Positions 1-8,389 of a stretch of DNA of 64,000 bases are shown piece by piece. A program made the position numbers and the translations under genes. The DNA comes from Halobellus limi. GTDB taxonomy: Archaea; Halobacteriota; Halobacteria; Halobacteriales; Haloferacaceae. How positions within the stretch are numbered: position 1 is the stretch's first letter; each line of letters opens with the position of its first letter. The stretch is from contig NZ_CP031314.1 in assembly GCF_004799685.1 (NCBI RefSeq), forward strand, positions 121,669 through 185,668, given 5' to 3'. Below the pieces are notes generated by a model. The model searched no databases and had not been told where the DNA came from. It worked only from the letters and a program-made list of their open reading frames with translations.

Positions 1-925
1 TCGCCCCATTACGCCGTTCAAAGAGGACGTCTATGAGGCCGTCGAGAACATCGATATCACTGAGATCGCCCGCCACTACGCGAGTGATGCCTACGATACG
101 GATCCGAACCAGCCGCGGCCGCAGTTCGACCCGTGCTGGCGCCACAGCGAGAGCGGGCAGTCCTGTTTCGTCGACGAACAGGCCAACACCTTCGGCGATT
201 CGAAGGTGAACGCCGGCGGCGGGCCAGCGAAACTGATGGCGCTCGCGACGGGGATTATCTCCGACGCCGATGCGGACCTCGATGGGGACGACTACTGGGC
301 GGCCGTCGACGAACTGCGGAACGCCGGCTACGACATTCCAGTGTGGATTCCAGAGGCCGGGTCAGACCGCGTCGACGGCGGAACCTATGACCAGATGCCC
401 TTCTGGGCCGTTCGGAAAGCGGCTGTCGCGCTTGAAGTCTGTCCCGAGGACGCGTTCGTCGATCGCGAGGGAGAGGATGGAACCTACGAGGGGTTCCCCG
501 GCTACGAAACCTACAACGAGACGCTGGAAGCCATCGAAGACGCGGGCCTGAACCACGGGCGAGAGCAAGTCACGCCCGAGGAGGACACAGCTGACGACGA
601 GTCGGAGTCGATCCCTGATGCTCTCCCGAGCGACGAGCGACCTGGTGACTTGGACCGGGCACACCTCCGCGAAAAGAACCGGCTGTTGACAGCGAAGGTC
701 GAGCGTCTCGAGTCCGAACTGGAGGAGAAATCGGAGCGAATCAAGGAACTTGAAGCGGAGGTCAACCAGCTCCGATCAGAACTCGCTACCGTACGCTCCG
801 AACGCAATCGGCTGGAAACTGCTCTCGAAGAACGTGAGTTCGAGCAAGAGCCGAAGCAAGAAGATCGGGACGAGAACCAGTCCCCTCTGGACAGGGCGAA
901 ACAGTTCGTTTCGTTTGACCAATAG
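1..925 (+). CDS. C-terminal part of a primase-like plasmid protein with coiled-coil tail (partial)
   Basis: The reading frame is open from the left edge (frame starting at base 2) to a TAG at 923-925, so the gene begins outside the window. The visible part has a Cys/His-containing stretch (CWRHSESGQSCF) followed by GGGPAKLMALATG. This arrangement recalls the zinc-binding N-terminal module of DnaG-type primases, where a similar glycine turn leads into a helix. The last third is a long charged heptad-rich coiled coil (REKNRLL to EEREF) and a short polar tail. The position just before a repeat-rich gap would suit a replication protein. The primase link is inference from a short motif; the catalytic part is not visible. 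Confidence 0.6.
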   Translation, partial: RPITPFKEDVYEAVENIDITEIARHYASDAYDTDPNQPRPQFDPCWRHSESGQSCFVDEQANTFGDSKVNAGGGPAKLMALATGIISDADADLDGDDYWAAVDELRNAGYDIPVWIPEAGSDRVDGGTYDQMPFWAVRKAAVALEVCPEDAFVDREGEDGTYEGFPGYETYNETLEAIEDAGLNHGREQVTPEEDTADDESESIPDALPSDERPGDLDRAHLREKNRLLTAKVERLESELEEKSERIKELEAEVNQLRSELATVRSERNRLETALEEREFEQEPKQEDRDENQSPLDRAKQFVSFDQ

Positions 926-1372
926 ACGCTTCCTCTCCAATCGCCCGGCTGGACCGGCTGACACCAGCCCTGACTTGTTCTAGACACCAGATATTATAGG
1001 GATCGTTCTGAGTCCGCAAATCGCAGGACGGCAGCACTAGACACCAGACTCACTAACGAGTGAGTCCCTGGACAGCTCCCAAAATCTGGTGTCAGGTATC
1101 GCTGTCTTGCGATTTGGGGCCGAATTCGGCTACTAGACAGCAGGAAAATCAACCGATATGTGGTGGGGGTGGCCGCCTAAAGTTGCGTTCGCGGCCAACA
1201 GGGCCGAGGTGCCAGGCCGCGGGCCAGGGTGGAGAGCTGCCACCCAGACGATGGCGTGAGGCGTGGAGGGTCGAGCAGTCGTCGTAGCAGAACGGACGAG
1301 CGGGGCTCAAGAGAGCTGTTTGTCGCGCCCCAGGATGGGTGCGGGCAGGTCGTGTCCTGCCCCCTGATACGT
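926..1372. repeat. Gene-free, repeat-rich gap with TAGACACCAG repeats
   Basis: No convincing gene lies here. The core CTAGACACCAGA occurs at 980-991 and 1037-1048. A close form, CTGACACCAG, is at 958-967, an inverted copy (TCTGGTGTCA) at 1085-1094, and a degenerate one at 1133-1144. A perfect ACTCACT/AGTGAGT dyad lies at 1048-1065. A longer imperfect dyad pairs about 1016-1034 with about 1100-1117. The mix of direct and inverted copies resembles an iteron or regulatory array. The right part (1317-1362) is the leader of the next gene. Confidence 0.5.
1317..1362 (+). promoter_or_regulatory. T-tract/hairpin leader element H1
   Basis: TGTTTGT is followed by a GC-rich stretch with the family core GATGGGTGCGGG. 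A perfect stem GGGCAGG (1343-1349)/CCTGCCC (1356-1362) follows, ending 11 nt before the ATG at 1373. The core matches the loop of the other leader elements, although the main stem here is imperfect. Confidence 0.45.
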
Positions 1373-1663
1373 ATGTCTGGGCCAGATATCCACGACGATA
1401 CGGCAGACGATCACGAACGCCTCGAGCGGGAACTCCTCGCGCAGGATCGGGATGCTCGCCAGCCATCGACAGCGGATCTCGACGACGAGACGGCACAGGA
1501 CCTCGTCCGAGACCTGCTCGATGCCGGGACGGTCACGCCGGTCGTCGACGAGCGGGTCCTCGTACACGAGCCCAGCGGGGCAGCATTCGAATCGCTGTGG
1601 CAGCTCGCCGTCTTCCACCAGGGCTGGACGGCAGCCGGGGACACCGGCGAGACGGAGCCGTGA
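1373..1663 (+). CDS. Small acidic plasmid protein, unknown function
   Basis: This 96-residue acidic protein has no domain I recognise. Its N-terminal half is charged and helical (DDHERLERELLAQ). The C-terminal half contains VVDERVLVHEPSGAAFESL and looks like a small beta-rich module. The ATG at 1373 was chosen because the reading frame upstream runs through the leader hairpin and has haphazard composition. The stop overlaps the GTG of the next gene (GTGA), so the two are translationally coupled. Confidence 0.7.
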   Translation: MSGPDIHDDTADDHERLERELLAQDRDARQPSTADLDDETAQDLVRDLLDAGTVTPVVDERVLVHEPSGAAFESLWQLAVFHQGWTAAGDTGETEP

Positions 1664-2001
1664 CCCAACAAACGCTCGTCGGGTGTGCCTTCTGTGCGGC
1701 GCCGCCCGGCACGGACACCGGCACCGCGTACACCTGGGGGAAGGACGAACGGGTGAGTCACCCGATCTGTGTCGACTGTGCAACGCAAGTCACCCCGGAC
1801 CCCGAGCAGCGCGACCACTACGCCTGTGATGGCTGCGGGCTCGTCGTCGACGCGCTCGCGGCGCTCACCCGATTCCGCGTGGAACTCGGCCATCTCGAGG
1901 GGCCGCTCCAATTCTGTGCGCACTGCTGTCCTGATGGGCCGGCGACGTACTGGACGCGAGACTTAGCAGACCACTGCGTCGAGTCGGCGGAGCAGTGCTA
2001 A
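1660..2001 (+). CDS. Small multi-CxxC zinc-ribbon protein
   Basis: This 113-residue protein contains four Cys pairs: CAFC near the N-terminus, CVDC, CDGC, and CAHCC near the C-terminus. It should fold around two zinc ions as zinc ribbons. The GTG start overlaps the previous stop by four bases (GTGA), which is a typical coupled pair. Such proteins are frequent in haloarchaeal plasmids. A nucleic-acid-binding or adaptor role is plausible but not shown. I recognise the fold type, not a named function. Confidence 0.7.
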   Translation: MTQQTLVGCAFCAAPPGTDTGTAYTWGKDERVSHPICVDCATQVTPDPEQRDHYACDGCGLVVDALAALTRFRVELGHLEGPLQFCAHCCPDGPATYWTRDLADHCVESAEQC

Positions 2002-2092
2002 AGAGGACCTCGTCGTTCTTCTGAAGCGACCTCCCAAGCCGTCGAACCCCCGCTTTTAACTGCTGTTCGTCCTTGGATTGGTTGAGATCAGG

Positions 2093-2353
2093 ATGGATTC
2101 CTCACCCCCGAGTGATACGGACCGGTCTTCGAATCTTCTCGTCGAGATCGTCGAAACCCTGGAAGTCCACGGCCTGCCGAGCGATTCGTACCAGCTCCAC
2201 GATGTCGTCGACGTCGAGGCACTCGAACGACTCCTCGCATCGTCCTCCGGCGATGTCGAGATTCGATTCATCGTCGAGGGGATCGAGGTCGTCGTCACGA
2301 AGGACGGCGTCGACATCCCTCTCGACGAGCCAGTCGGCTCACCGAACCAGTAA
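2093..2353 (+). CDS. HalOD1-type output-domain protein
   Basis: This 86-residue protein consists almost wholly of one domain. The order is helix LLVEIVETLEVHGL, then DVVDVEALERLLASS, then two strands (EIRFIVEGIEVVVTKDGV). It matches the general pattern of the haloarchaeal HalOD1 output domain, which also occurs at the C-terminus of bacterioopsin-activator-like regulators. The ATG at 2093 is preferred over an in-frame TTG five codons upstream. A TTTTAAC box at about 2054-2060 lies at roughly leaderless distance. The role is probably regulatory; ligand and partner are unknown. Confidence 0.6.
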   Translation: MDSSPPSDTDRSSNLLVEIVETLEVHGLPSDSYQLHDVVDVEALERLLASSSGDVEIRFIVEGIEVVVTKDGVDIPLDEPVGSPNQ

Positions 2354-2971
2354 CGCGCACGGATTCGTCGACAGAGACGACTCCTGAAAGCCCTCGGCCG
2401 CTCGGCATCCCGCGACCACCGCTGCGCTCCTCGACCCTGCGGTGCTTGCGGAGTCGGGGGACGGCCGAGGCGGCCTCGCCCTTTCTGAGTCCGCCAGGAC
2501 GGTGGCTGGATCGTCGAGTGTCGCGGCCGGCTGGACAGTGTGTACGCCACGGCCCGCCCCGCTCGCCGCTGCCGCCCTCCGCGTCGCTCGCGACCGACCA
2601 TTCCGGGCTGCCTGCCTGCAGTAGCGGGCGGGCTGCCGGGCTAAAGTGAATGTGCCCTCGCGCCAGCGCTTCTCCCGTTTCGGTCCCGGACTTCCGGAGG
2701 CTTCCGGGACTCTTCGACCCGCGACGGACGTAGTTGCGTCGCGGGCGAAACGGGGAATGCCCTGGCCGCTCGCTCCGGGCGGGTCGGCGCGCGGTGCTGG
2801 TTGGGGTCGCCGCACTCGGGCGCGCTCTCGCTCGCGCCCGGTAGGGCGCTCGCGAAGGCGCGAGCGAGAGCGCGCAGTCGGTGCTATCGGACGTCGACGT
2901 CGTCGGAAAACCGCGATGTTAGGGGCATCGCGGTGGCGGCGCGTGAGCGCCTTCAGGAGTTCAGCACTCCA
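2354..2971. other. GC-rich non-coding region upstream of the RPA-like gene
   Basis: About 600 bp of very GC-rich, locally repetitive sequence (CTTCCGGAGGCTTCCGG-type runs) without a convincing gene. The long open frames in it on both strands follow from GC content and are arginine/serine-rich nonsense. It contains a perfect 18-bp inverted repeat at 2821-2838/2857-2874. It may be a long 5' leader or control region for the downstream OB-fold gene. Confidence 0.5.
2821..2874. repeat. Perfect 18-bp inverted repeat (strong hairpin)
   Basis: CGCGCTCTCGCTCGCGCC at 2821-2838 is exactly complementary to 2857-2874, with an 18-nt spacer. In RNA it would form a very stable stem about 100 nt before the ATG at 2972. 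No T-run follows it, so it does not look like a simple terminator. Confidence 0.8.
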
Positions 2972-3832
2972 ATGTCTAGTAACAGCTCTAGTAGCAAGGT
3001 CGTTACGGTGGATGAACAGGCATTCGAACGAACCGAAGACGCCGGCGTCGACGAAGACGGCTTCGAGGTCGTCGACGACAAGCCGGAGTTCCGGGCGACG
3101 GTCCAGCAGGAGAAGCAGGCGAAGGTGGATTCTAACCACCCAGACGGCATCGTCCAAGACTTCTCGCATCTGCCCCTGGCGCAGGAAGAGAAGATTCGCG
3201 CCCGGGAGGCCGAACTGGAACACATCAGCGCCCAAGCGGAACTCGGCACCCAAGACGGACGGGCGAAGCGGACCCGCGAGGTCGTCACCGAACGGCGGCA
3301 GCGCAAGCGGGAGAAGCGCACCCCGGACCGGACGGATCCGCGTGAGCGCCTCTCCCGGATGGAGCTGGCGCAGGTGAACCAGGAAGCAGACCGGATCGCA
3401 CAGCGGCTTCGGACCGACCACAGTCGAGCGGCTGTCTCCCGGGTGCTCGCGAGGCGGGTCGCACGGGGGCAGGACATCACCGAGGCGGTGTTCGCGACGA
3501 TGGACGAACTGAAGGCGGCCCCCGGGGCCATCTGCCCGATCGAGGACGTCCCGGACGTGCCGACCGACGAGGTGAGCATCGAAGGTGAGGTGATCACGCT
3601 CTGGGATGCCAGCAACCCGAAGATCGCCCAAGTGGGCCTGATCGCGGACGACACCGGGAAAATCAAGTTCACCTCGTGGCGCAAGTCGGAGCCAGCATAC
3701 GTCCAGGAAGGTGACACCGTCCGGATGCGGGCGGTCAAGAAGAACTGGTACGAGGGACGGTGTTCACTCGCCGTGACCTACGACAGTATGATCGTCTTCC
3801 CTGAACGCGACCGCCGCTGGTGGGAAGCGTAG
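2972..3832 (+). CDS. RPA-like OB-fold single-strand DNA-binding protein
   Basis: This 286-residue protein has a charged, helical N-terminal half (about 1-170, rich in Arg/Glu) and a C-terminal OB fold. The OB fold is visible as strands EGEVITLWDAS, AQVGLIADDTGKIKFTSW and GDTVRMRAVKKNWYEGRCSL. This is the classic pattern of archaeal RPA-family OB domains. It probably binds single-stranded DNA during plasmid replication or repair. The ATG at 2972 is chosen because everything upstream in this frame is arginine-rich low-complexity sequence of the GC-rich leader. No zinc finger is present, unlike in some longer archaeal RPAs. Confidence 0.75.
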   Translation: MSSNSSSSKVVTVDEQAFERTEDAGVDEDGFEVVDDKPEFRATVQQEKQAKVDSNHPDGIVQDFSHLPLAQEEKIRAREAELEHISAQAELGTQDGRAKRTREVVTERRQRKREKRTPDRTDPRERLSRMELAQVNQEADRIAQRLRTDHSRAAVSRVLARRVARGQDITEAVFATMDELKAAPGAICPIEDVPDVPTDEVSIEGEVITLWDASNPKIAQVGLIADDTGKIKFTSWRKSEPAYVQEGDTVRMRAVKKNWYEGRCSLAVTYDSMIVFPERDRRWWEA

Positions 3833-4019
3833 GGGGCTAAGTACCCTCTTTTTCTGGTGAGTGCCGGACCGACCCAAGCCCCACCGCCCCGCCCACCGCT
3901 CCGTGCTCACTCCCTGCGGTCGCTGCGCGCGCAGCCACAACCGTCGGATTCACAGAATCAATGCCATAGGATTTACTGGTAGAACTAAGTAGAACCCCTA
4001 TTTTACTTTCCATAGCAAC

Positions 4020-5606
4020 GTGTCACGCAATCGTTCTCTGTTGTTTGGGATCGTCGTTGTTTCGGTGATTTCCGGCCTTCTAATTGGCTACCTCACGCGT
4101 GGTACAACACTTGATAGTCAACCGTTTGCAACTATGGCGACTGTCCAAGGAGCGTTTATTGGAATCGTGTTCTCTATCTTTGTGCTTGCATCACAGGTCA
4201 GTGCCACTCAATTCACTCCCCTAACATTAGAACAATTAAGCAAATCAAGAGGATTTGCGCTGCTACTTGGATTTTATATATTTTCTATCCTGACAGATAT
4301 TTATTTAATGCAATCTCTATCTGTGCCGATTTCTCTTCCATATTTTCCTCAAGATTGGAATCTTGCCTTAGCTGTAGGAGCAGGTCTAATGACAGGTTCT
4401 CTCTTTTCTCTGCTTATAGCGCGTCAGCTGTTAGCTGAACTAACCACACCTGAGCACCTTCTTGAACGGACCGCAGATAGTGTATCCCGAGAAACCTTTC
4501 TCAGGTCAGAACAAGAAGAGGGATCTCGACCCACACCACCAGAACGAACTCCGCTATTCACAATTGAACGAATTCTAATAACCGCACATAAAAATGGAGA
4601 CGAATTTACTGTTCAACAAGCAATTCATCAACTCTGGAGGGGAGTTGATAGGATTCTCACTCCGTCATCACACTTGAAGCCGGAATGCCTTGCTAATAGT
4701 CCGCCATCACACGTGGAGAACATAGATATTGAGCTGCTCTTAGATCATTGGTCAACTGCTGTAACATATGGCACGAAAGGAACCCAAGAAAGAGTACAAC
4801 AGACCATAACAGCCCATCGCTATATCTTAGAGACGCTCATCAGAGCAGAAAGAGTTCCAGAGGCGATTGAAGAACTATCGAATCTATATGAACTAGCGAT
4901 TGCATCACTTGATCAGAGTGGTAATAATTCGATCCTTTCGGAATACCAGGCGCTATCGTCGACTATCGCAGATCATGAGAGTTCAGAGTTACTGTCGAGA
5001 ATCATTACACACCACGCAGAATTTGTTGAGATGGAGGTAGGAGCATTACAAGCGGCAGGGGGCTCGGAATTAGACGGACTGGATGATGTATTACTCTCAG
5101 ATATACTATGTAATTATATTGAACTCCTTGAAGATGTATGGGAATCAGAATTGTCCAGCTCCACAAACAGACAGCGAACGGATTTAATTATAAATCAAAT
5201 GACTTCAGATTTGGAATCCATTTTTGAGACCTTTGATGAGCACCCAAACCCCGGCCCGCATAAACAAACCCTTCTGACCGAGCTCCAAGATAGATTAATC
5301 CATGCTTCATCTACTATCAGTACAAATGCAGAACAACCGATAGAACGATATATAACATTAGTCGCGGAGGTGTCTCTTTCCTTAGATCGAGATCCCGATA
5401 CAGTTGCAAGATCACTCAATAAAAAAGTGAAAAACGATAGTGATCGACAGAGAGTACTGAATCAGCAACTGAAAAACTGGTCATCTAAGGACACCTATCA
5501 AAGTGAATTCGAAGTTCTTGCTATCAATAAAGAGGAGATAACTGAGTTTGTTGAATCTATCGCAACAGAGATATCATCATTAGAAGCTGAAACTACTACA
5601 GAGTAG
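4020..5606 (+). CDS. Four-helix membrane protein with large cytoplasmic domain, AT-rich
   Basis: This 528-residue protein starts with a GTG. Four hydrophobic segments lie in the first about 140 residues (near 8-25, 42-62, 80-98 and 112-135). A long soluble helical region of about 390 residues rich in Glu/Ser/Leu follows. The layout resembles DUF2254-like membrane proteins, but I cannot assign a family. Base composition is much more AT-rich than the flanks (ATA, TTA, AGA codons), which indicates recent acquisition. It converges with the next gene on the other strand, their ends overlapping by 11 bp. It may be the membrane partner of that two-gene unit. Confidence 0.75.
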   Translation: MSRNRSLLFGIVVVSVISGLLIGYLTRGTTLDSQPFATMATVQGAFIGIVFSIFVLASQVSATQFTPLTLEQLSKSRGFALLLGFYIFSILTDIYLMQSLSVPISLPYFPQDWNLALAVGAGLMTGSLFSLLIARQLLAELTTPEHLLERTADSVSRETFLRSEQEEGSRPTPPERTPLFTIERILITAHKNGDEFTVQQAIHQLWRGVDRILTPSSHLKPECLANSPPSHVENIDIELLLDHWSTAVTYGTKGTQERVQQTITAHRYILETLIRAERVPEAIEELSNLYELAIASLDQSGNNSILSEYQALSSTIADHESSELLSRIITHHAEFVEMEVGALQAAGGSELDGLDDVLLSDILCNYIELLEDVWESELSSSTNRQRTDLIINQMTSDLESIFETFDEHPNPGPHKQTLLTELQDRLIHASSTISTNAEQPIERYITLVAEVSLSLDRDPDTVARSLNKKVKNDSDRQRVLNQQLKNWSSKDTYQSEFEVLAINKEEITEFVESIATEISSLEAETTTE

Positions 5607-6600
5607 CGGTTGCGCTCATATCCTCATACACGTCTTTGTTCGACCTGAAGTAAAGTTCAGACTCGTCCTCAATATCCCCTTCCTTCTCTAGAATATCATT
5701 GCGGACGAGGAAATCAAGCTTATCTCGCAGTTCAAACTTATGATACCTTGCTGATGAACCATACCAATCGATCATATTTTCCTGAATACTCTCGATATCT
5801 AGATGAAGATCTGGATCATTGACCTCAAGCGCTGCCACATAGTATCCATTAGCAAATTTGGGGAGATGTCTGAGAATTCCCAGTTGGAGGTCCCGACTTA
5901 GTCGATCAAACCCTTGCTCAATTACTTCACCAAGTATTTTCTTATTGAAATCTTCACCCTGGACCTCTCCCAAATCATACTTCTCAAGTGGCCGCCTCGG
6001 GTGAAGGTCACCATCACGGAGTTCAATAAACCCAAGTTCTTCAAGAGTCCGAACGTACTGTAGAGTCTTATCACCCTTCTTGTCCTGGGCTTTCCGGACT
6101 TCCGAGAACGGAACAGGATGATATAATCGAGTCCATCTGAGAATCTGTTTGATCGGGTTGAGCTGATTTTCTACGGCTGGAGTCGTTGCAATTTTCTCAT
6201 ATGTTGCCCGTGCCATCGCTTGGTCAAGTTCATTACGTAGGTTTTCCTGAGCATCCGAAAATCCCTGCTCAACAGACGAGCGCGAAGGGAGTTCGATATA
6301 ATAGAATTCGCCATCACGTTCGCCCGAGAGTTCTGCGATATCATCAAGTGATATATATTTAATTACACGTTCGCGATTTGGTCGACAGTCACTGACGTCT
6401 TTTGGGAACGTGTTCCCAATAGAGATGGCAAGTGAACCAGTATCTGCAATATAGAAATCAGATAGATAGGTTCCACTACCATAGACCTGCTGAAGTCGTC
6501 TTTCAACGCTATTACGAAGGGACTCGTAATCATCCGTGAAGGGGACAGTAATCCCTTCTGGAATGATTCGCCCCTCGCTTTGGTTTGAGTCAGTACTCAT
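5596..6600 (-). CDS. Unknown 334-residue protein with winged-helix-like middle region, AT-rich
   Basis: The second gene of a two-gene minus-strand unit; its ATG overlaps the stop of the upstream gene. No family is recognised. The middle (about 150-210) reads as a winged helix: VPFSEVRKAQDKKGDKTL then YVRTLEELGFIELRDGDL. A second such block is near the C-terminus (FELRDKLDFLVRNDILEKEG). The N-terminal 110 residues look like an alpha/beta effector or sensor domain. It shares the low GC content of its neighbours. A DNA-binding partner of the protein encoded just upstream is the simplest reading. Confidence 0.65.
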   Translation of the reverse strand: MSTDSNQSEGRIIPEGITVPFTDDYESLRNSVERRLQQVYGSGTYLSDFYIADTGSLAISIGNTFPKDVSDCRPNRERVIKYISLDDIAELSGERDGEFYYIELPSRSSVEQGFSDAQENLRNELDQAMARATYEKIATTPAVENQLNPIKQILRWTRLYHPVPFSEVRKAQDKKGDKTLQYVRTLEELGFIELRDGDLHPRRPLEKYDLGEVQGEDFNKKILGEVIEQGFDRLSRDLQLGILRHLPKFANGYYVAALEVNDPDLHLDIESIQENMIDWYGSSARYHKFELRDKLDFLVRNDILEKEGDIEDESELYFRSNKDVYEDMSATATL

Positions 6601-7220
6601 GCATTGAACCTAGCCAGTCGACTCTGCTCAGTTTCTTCCACCCATAGAGTACTAGTTGTTTCGGATCGCCCTTTCCAAGCACTAACGAACTTTTGTTTAT
6701 CTATTTCTGATGTCTCAATACCACTCAACTGGTCGTGATTGACCTTACCGTATCGAAGAGGGTCATAGTACAGGACTGACTCATGATTCACTGTAAGAAC
6801 TAAAACCCTGAGCTTCCGCGCACGTCCCTGACCTGATGGCTGGACATCGTATCCATCTGGGTCGTATTTTTCCATCGCAAGCTCAGTAGCAGGATAAGAG
6901 CATCCAGGATCATCGATTATATCACCTAACTCTGATATTTTGAGACCCTCCTCATATCGGGCTTCAAACGGATAATCACTCAATTCCGCTGAGAGACGAT
7001 GTTCAATATCAAGTGTAACTGGTCCAATTGAACGTTGATCACACAAATCAAAGATGGTTCGTTTTCCGATATTGACTCCATCCGGAACATTAGGGCGGTT
7101 TGAGAGTTCCTGAAGCATATTCCAGATAACATTAGGCATATCATCCCCCAACCCGCTCTGAGCGTTAAACGGAGAAACTGTAGTCTCCGCCTGAGTTCGA
7201 TCTTGGTCGGAAAGCGTCAT
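6597..7220 (-). CDS. Unknown protein, possible C39-like papain fold, AT-rich
   Basis: A 207-residue protein, first gene of the minus-strand pair. The C-terminal part has KLRVLVLTVNHESVLYYDP followed by a region ending FVSAWKG. This echoes the strand-turn-strand-DP and F..aW pattern of C39-like papain-fold peptidases, with Cys60 (FDLCDQ) as a possible nucleophile. The usual catalytic His before the first strand is not obvious. The fold is therefore a low-confidence guess and the protein may be inactive. A TATA-like GTTATAAC about 25 nt upstream of the ATG suggests a leaderless promoter at about 7240. Confidence 0.6.
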   Translation of the reverse strand: MTLSDQDRTQAETTVSPFNAQSGLGDDMPNVIWNMLQELSNRPNVPDGVNIGKRTIFDLCDQRSIGPVTLDIEHRLSAELSDYPFEARYEEGLKISELGDIIDDPGCSYPATELAMEKYDPDGYDVQPSGQGRARKLRVLVLTVNHESVLYYDPLRYGKVNHDQLSGIETSEIDKQKFVSAWKGRSETTSTLWVEETEQSRLARFNA

Positions 7221-7312
7221 CTCTTGATTAAAAATATCGTTATAACAGGAGGTACATTAGTCTACTCCTGCCAGAACAGGATCTTGGCCAGTGTGAATCG
7301 TCTCTGTCGTTC

Positions 7313-7369
7313 AGCCCCAAAATTGGTGAGGGGCTCACTGTAACGGAGAGCTCCCGAAAATCGGTGAGA
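7313..7369 (+). promoter_or_regulatory. Two tandem small hairpins in the TFB leader
   Basis: Two related units precede the TFB start: CCCAAAATTGGTGAGG (7316-7331) and CCCGAAAATCGGTGAGA (7353-7369). Each contains a small stem that co-varies (CCAA/TTGG and CCGA/TCGG) followed by TGAG. The first lies inside a larger stem AGCCCC (7313-7318)/GGGGCT (7330-7335). The second ends next to the ATG and may serve as ribosome site. Confidence 0.4.
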
Positions 7370-7372
7370 ACG

Positions 7373-8299
7373 ATGGCTATTAGAGACATCTATGAGACTG
7401 GATTCGATGAGGACGTCCAGACGAAGTCATGCGGGAACCAGTGCCCCGAGTGCAACGGGCACGTCACCACGAATGTCAAGGAAACCGTCTGCGAGGACTG
7501 TGGCCTCGTCATCGAAGAGCAACGCCTCGATCACGGGCCGGAGTGGCGGGCGTACGATGAGGACGAGCGGGAACGGACGGGCGCTCCGCTGACAGCAGCA
7601 CGTCACGACCGAGGGCTCTCGACCGAGATCGGGCGCGGAACAGATGCGAACGGGAACGAACTCTCCGCACAGAAGCGCCGGCGACTCGCCCGGATGCGAC
7701 GTGAACAGACCCGCGGCCGGTGGCGGTCGAAGGCCGAACAGAACCTCGCCCACGGACTCGGCGAGGTGCGACGTCTCGCGAGCGCACTCGATCTCTCCGA
7801 TACACTTCGCGACCAGGCGTGCCAGCTCTTCCGGAGCGCTCAGAACGAGGATCTGCTCCGTGGCAGATCCATCGAGGCGATCGCCGCAGCCAGCGTCTAC
7901 GGGGCCTGCCGATGTAACGGCCGGTCGCAACTCCTCGACGACATCGTGGGGGTCGCGAAGGTCGGGGAATCACGGGTGACGAACGCCTACAAGACACTCA
8001 ACGAGGAACTGGGACTCCCGGCCAAACCTGCGACGCCAACGATGTACATTCCGCGGCTCGCATCCGACCTCAACTGTCCGGAGCAAATCCGACGTCGAGC
8101 GCGAGCACTTGCCGAAGCGGCTGAGGACGCCGGCGTGACGACCGGCGTCCATCCCGCCGGCTTCGCTGCGGCCTGTCTCTACAGGGCCGGACAGGAGGCG
8201 GGTCGCTGGCTGACCCAAACTGAGATTGCCGAGGTGGCCAACACGTCGACGGCGACCGTCAGGAACCACCGAGACACGCTCGAAGAACAAGTCGTCTAA
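7373..8299 (+). CDS. tfb: Transcription initiation factor IIB (TFB)
   Basis: This 308-residue protein has full TFB architecture. The N-terminal zinc ribbon has Cys24, Cys27, Cys40 and Cys43, followed by a B-finger region (EWRAYDEDERERTGAP). Two cyclin repeats start near residues 125 and 215. TFB recruits RNA polymerase to TBP-bound promoters. Haloarchaea carry many TFB paralogues, and plasmid copies often redirect transcription of accessory genes. The ATG at 7373 is preferred over the GTG three codons earlier. The leader carries two repeated small hairpins. It is the best candidate in the window for a broad regulator of plasmid promoters, but this is inference. Confidence 0.93.
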   Translation: MAIRDIYETGFDEDVQTKSCGNQCPECNGHVTTNVKETVCEDCGLVIEEQRLDHGPEWRAYDEDERERTGAPLTAARHDRGLSTEIGRGTDANGNELSAQKRRRLARMRREQTRGRWRSKAEQNLAHGLGEVRRLASALDLSDTLRDQACQLFRSAQNEDLLRGRSIEAIAAASVYGACRCNGRSQLLDDIVGVAKVGESRVTNAYKTLNEELGLPAKPATPTMYIPRLASDLNCPEQIRRRARALAEAAEDAGVTTGVHPAGFAAACLYRAGQEAGRWLTQTEIAEVANTSTATVRNHRDTLEEQVV

Positions 8300-8304
8300 T
8301 TTAG

Positions 8305-8344
8305 AGGCCGACCAATTAGGAGCTTGCTCGCTTTTTGTCGGCCT
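8305..8344 (+). terminator. Terminator-like hairpin after tfb
   Basis: AGGCCGAC (8305-8312) pairs perfectly with GTCGGCCT (8337-8344). The loop contains CTTTTTG. It lies just after the tfb stop and directly before the TTTAAA box of the next gene. Confidence 0.5.
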
Positions 8345-8348
8345 ATCA

Positions 8349-8354
8349 TTTAAA
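8349..8354 (+). promoter_or_regulatory. TATA box of the 8.4-kb gene
   Basis: TTTAAA with flanking CC/GG lies about 36-41 nt upstream of the ATG at 8390. This puts the expected transcription start about 10-15 nt before that codon and excludes the in-frame ATG at 8369. Confidence 0.5.
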
Positions 8355-8389
8355 CCGGAAAACGGGAAATGCTCTCTGTAGATCCCTCT

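Noticed and set aside
2339..3631. Minus-strand open frame of 430 codons
   Set aside because: It is antisense to the RPA-like gene and the GC-rich leader, with arginine/proline-rich, domain-free translation; a GC-content shadow.
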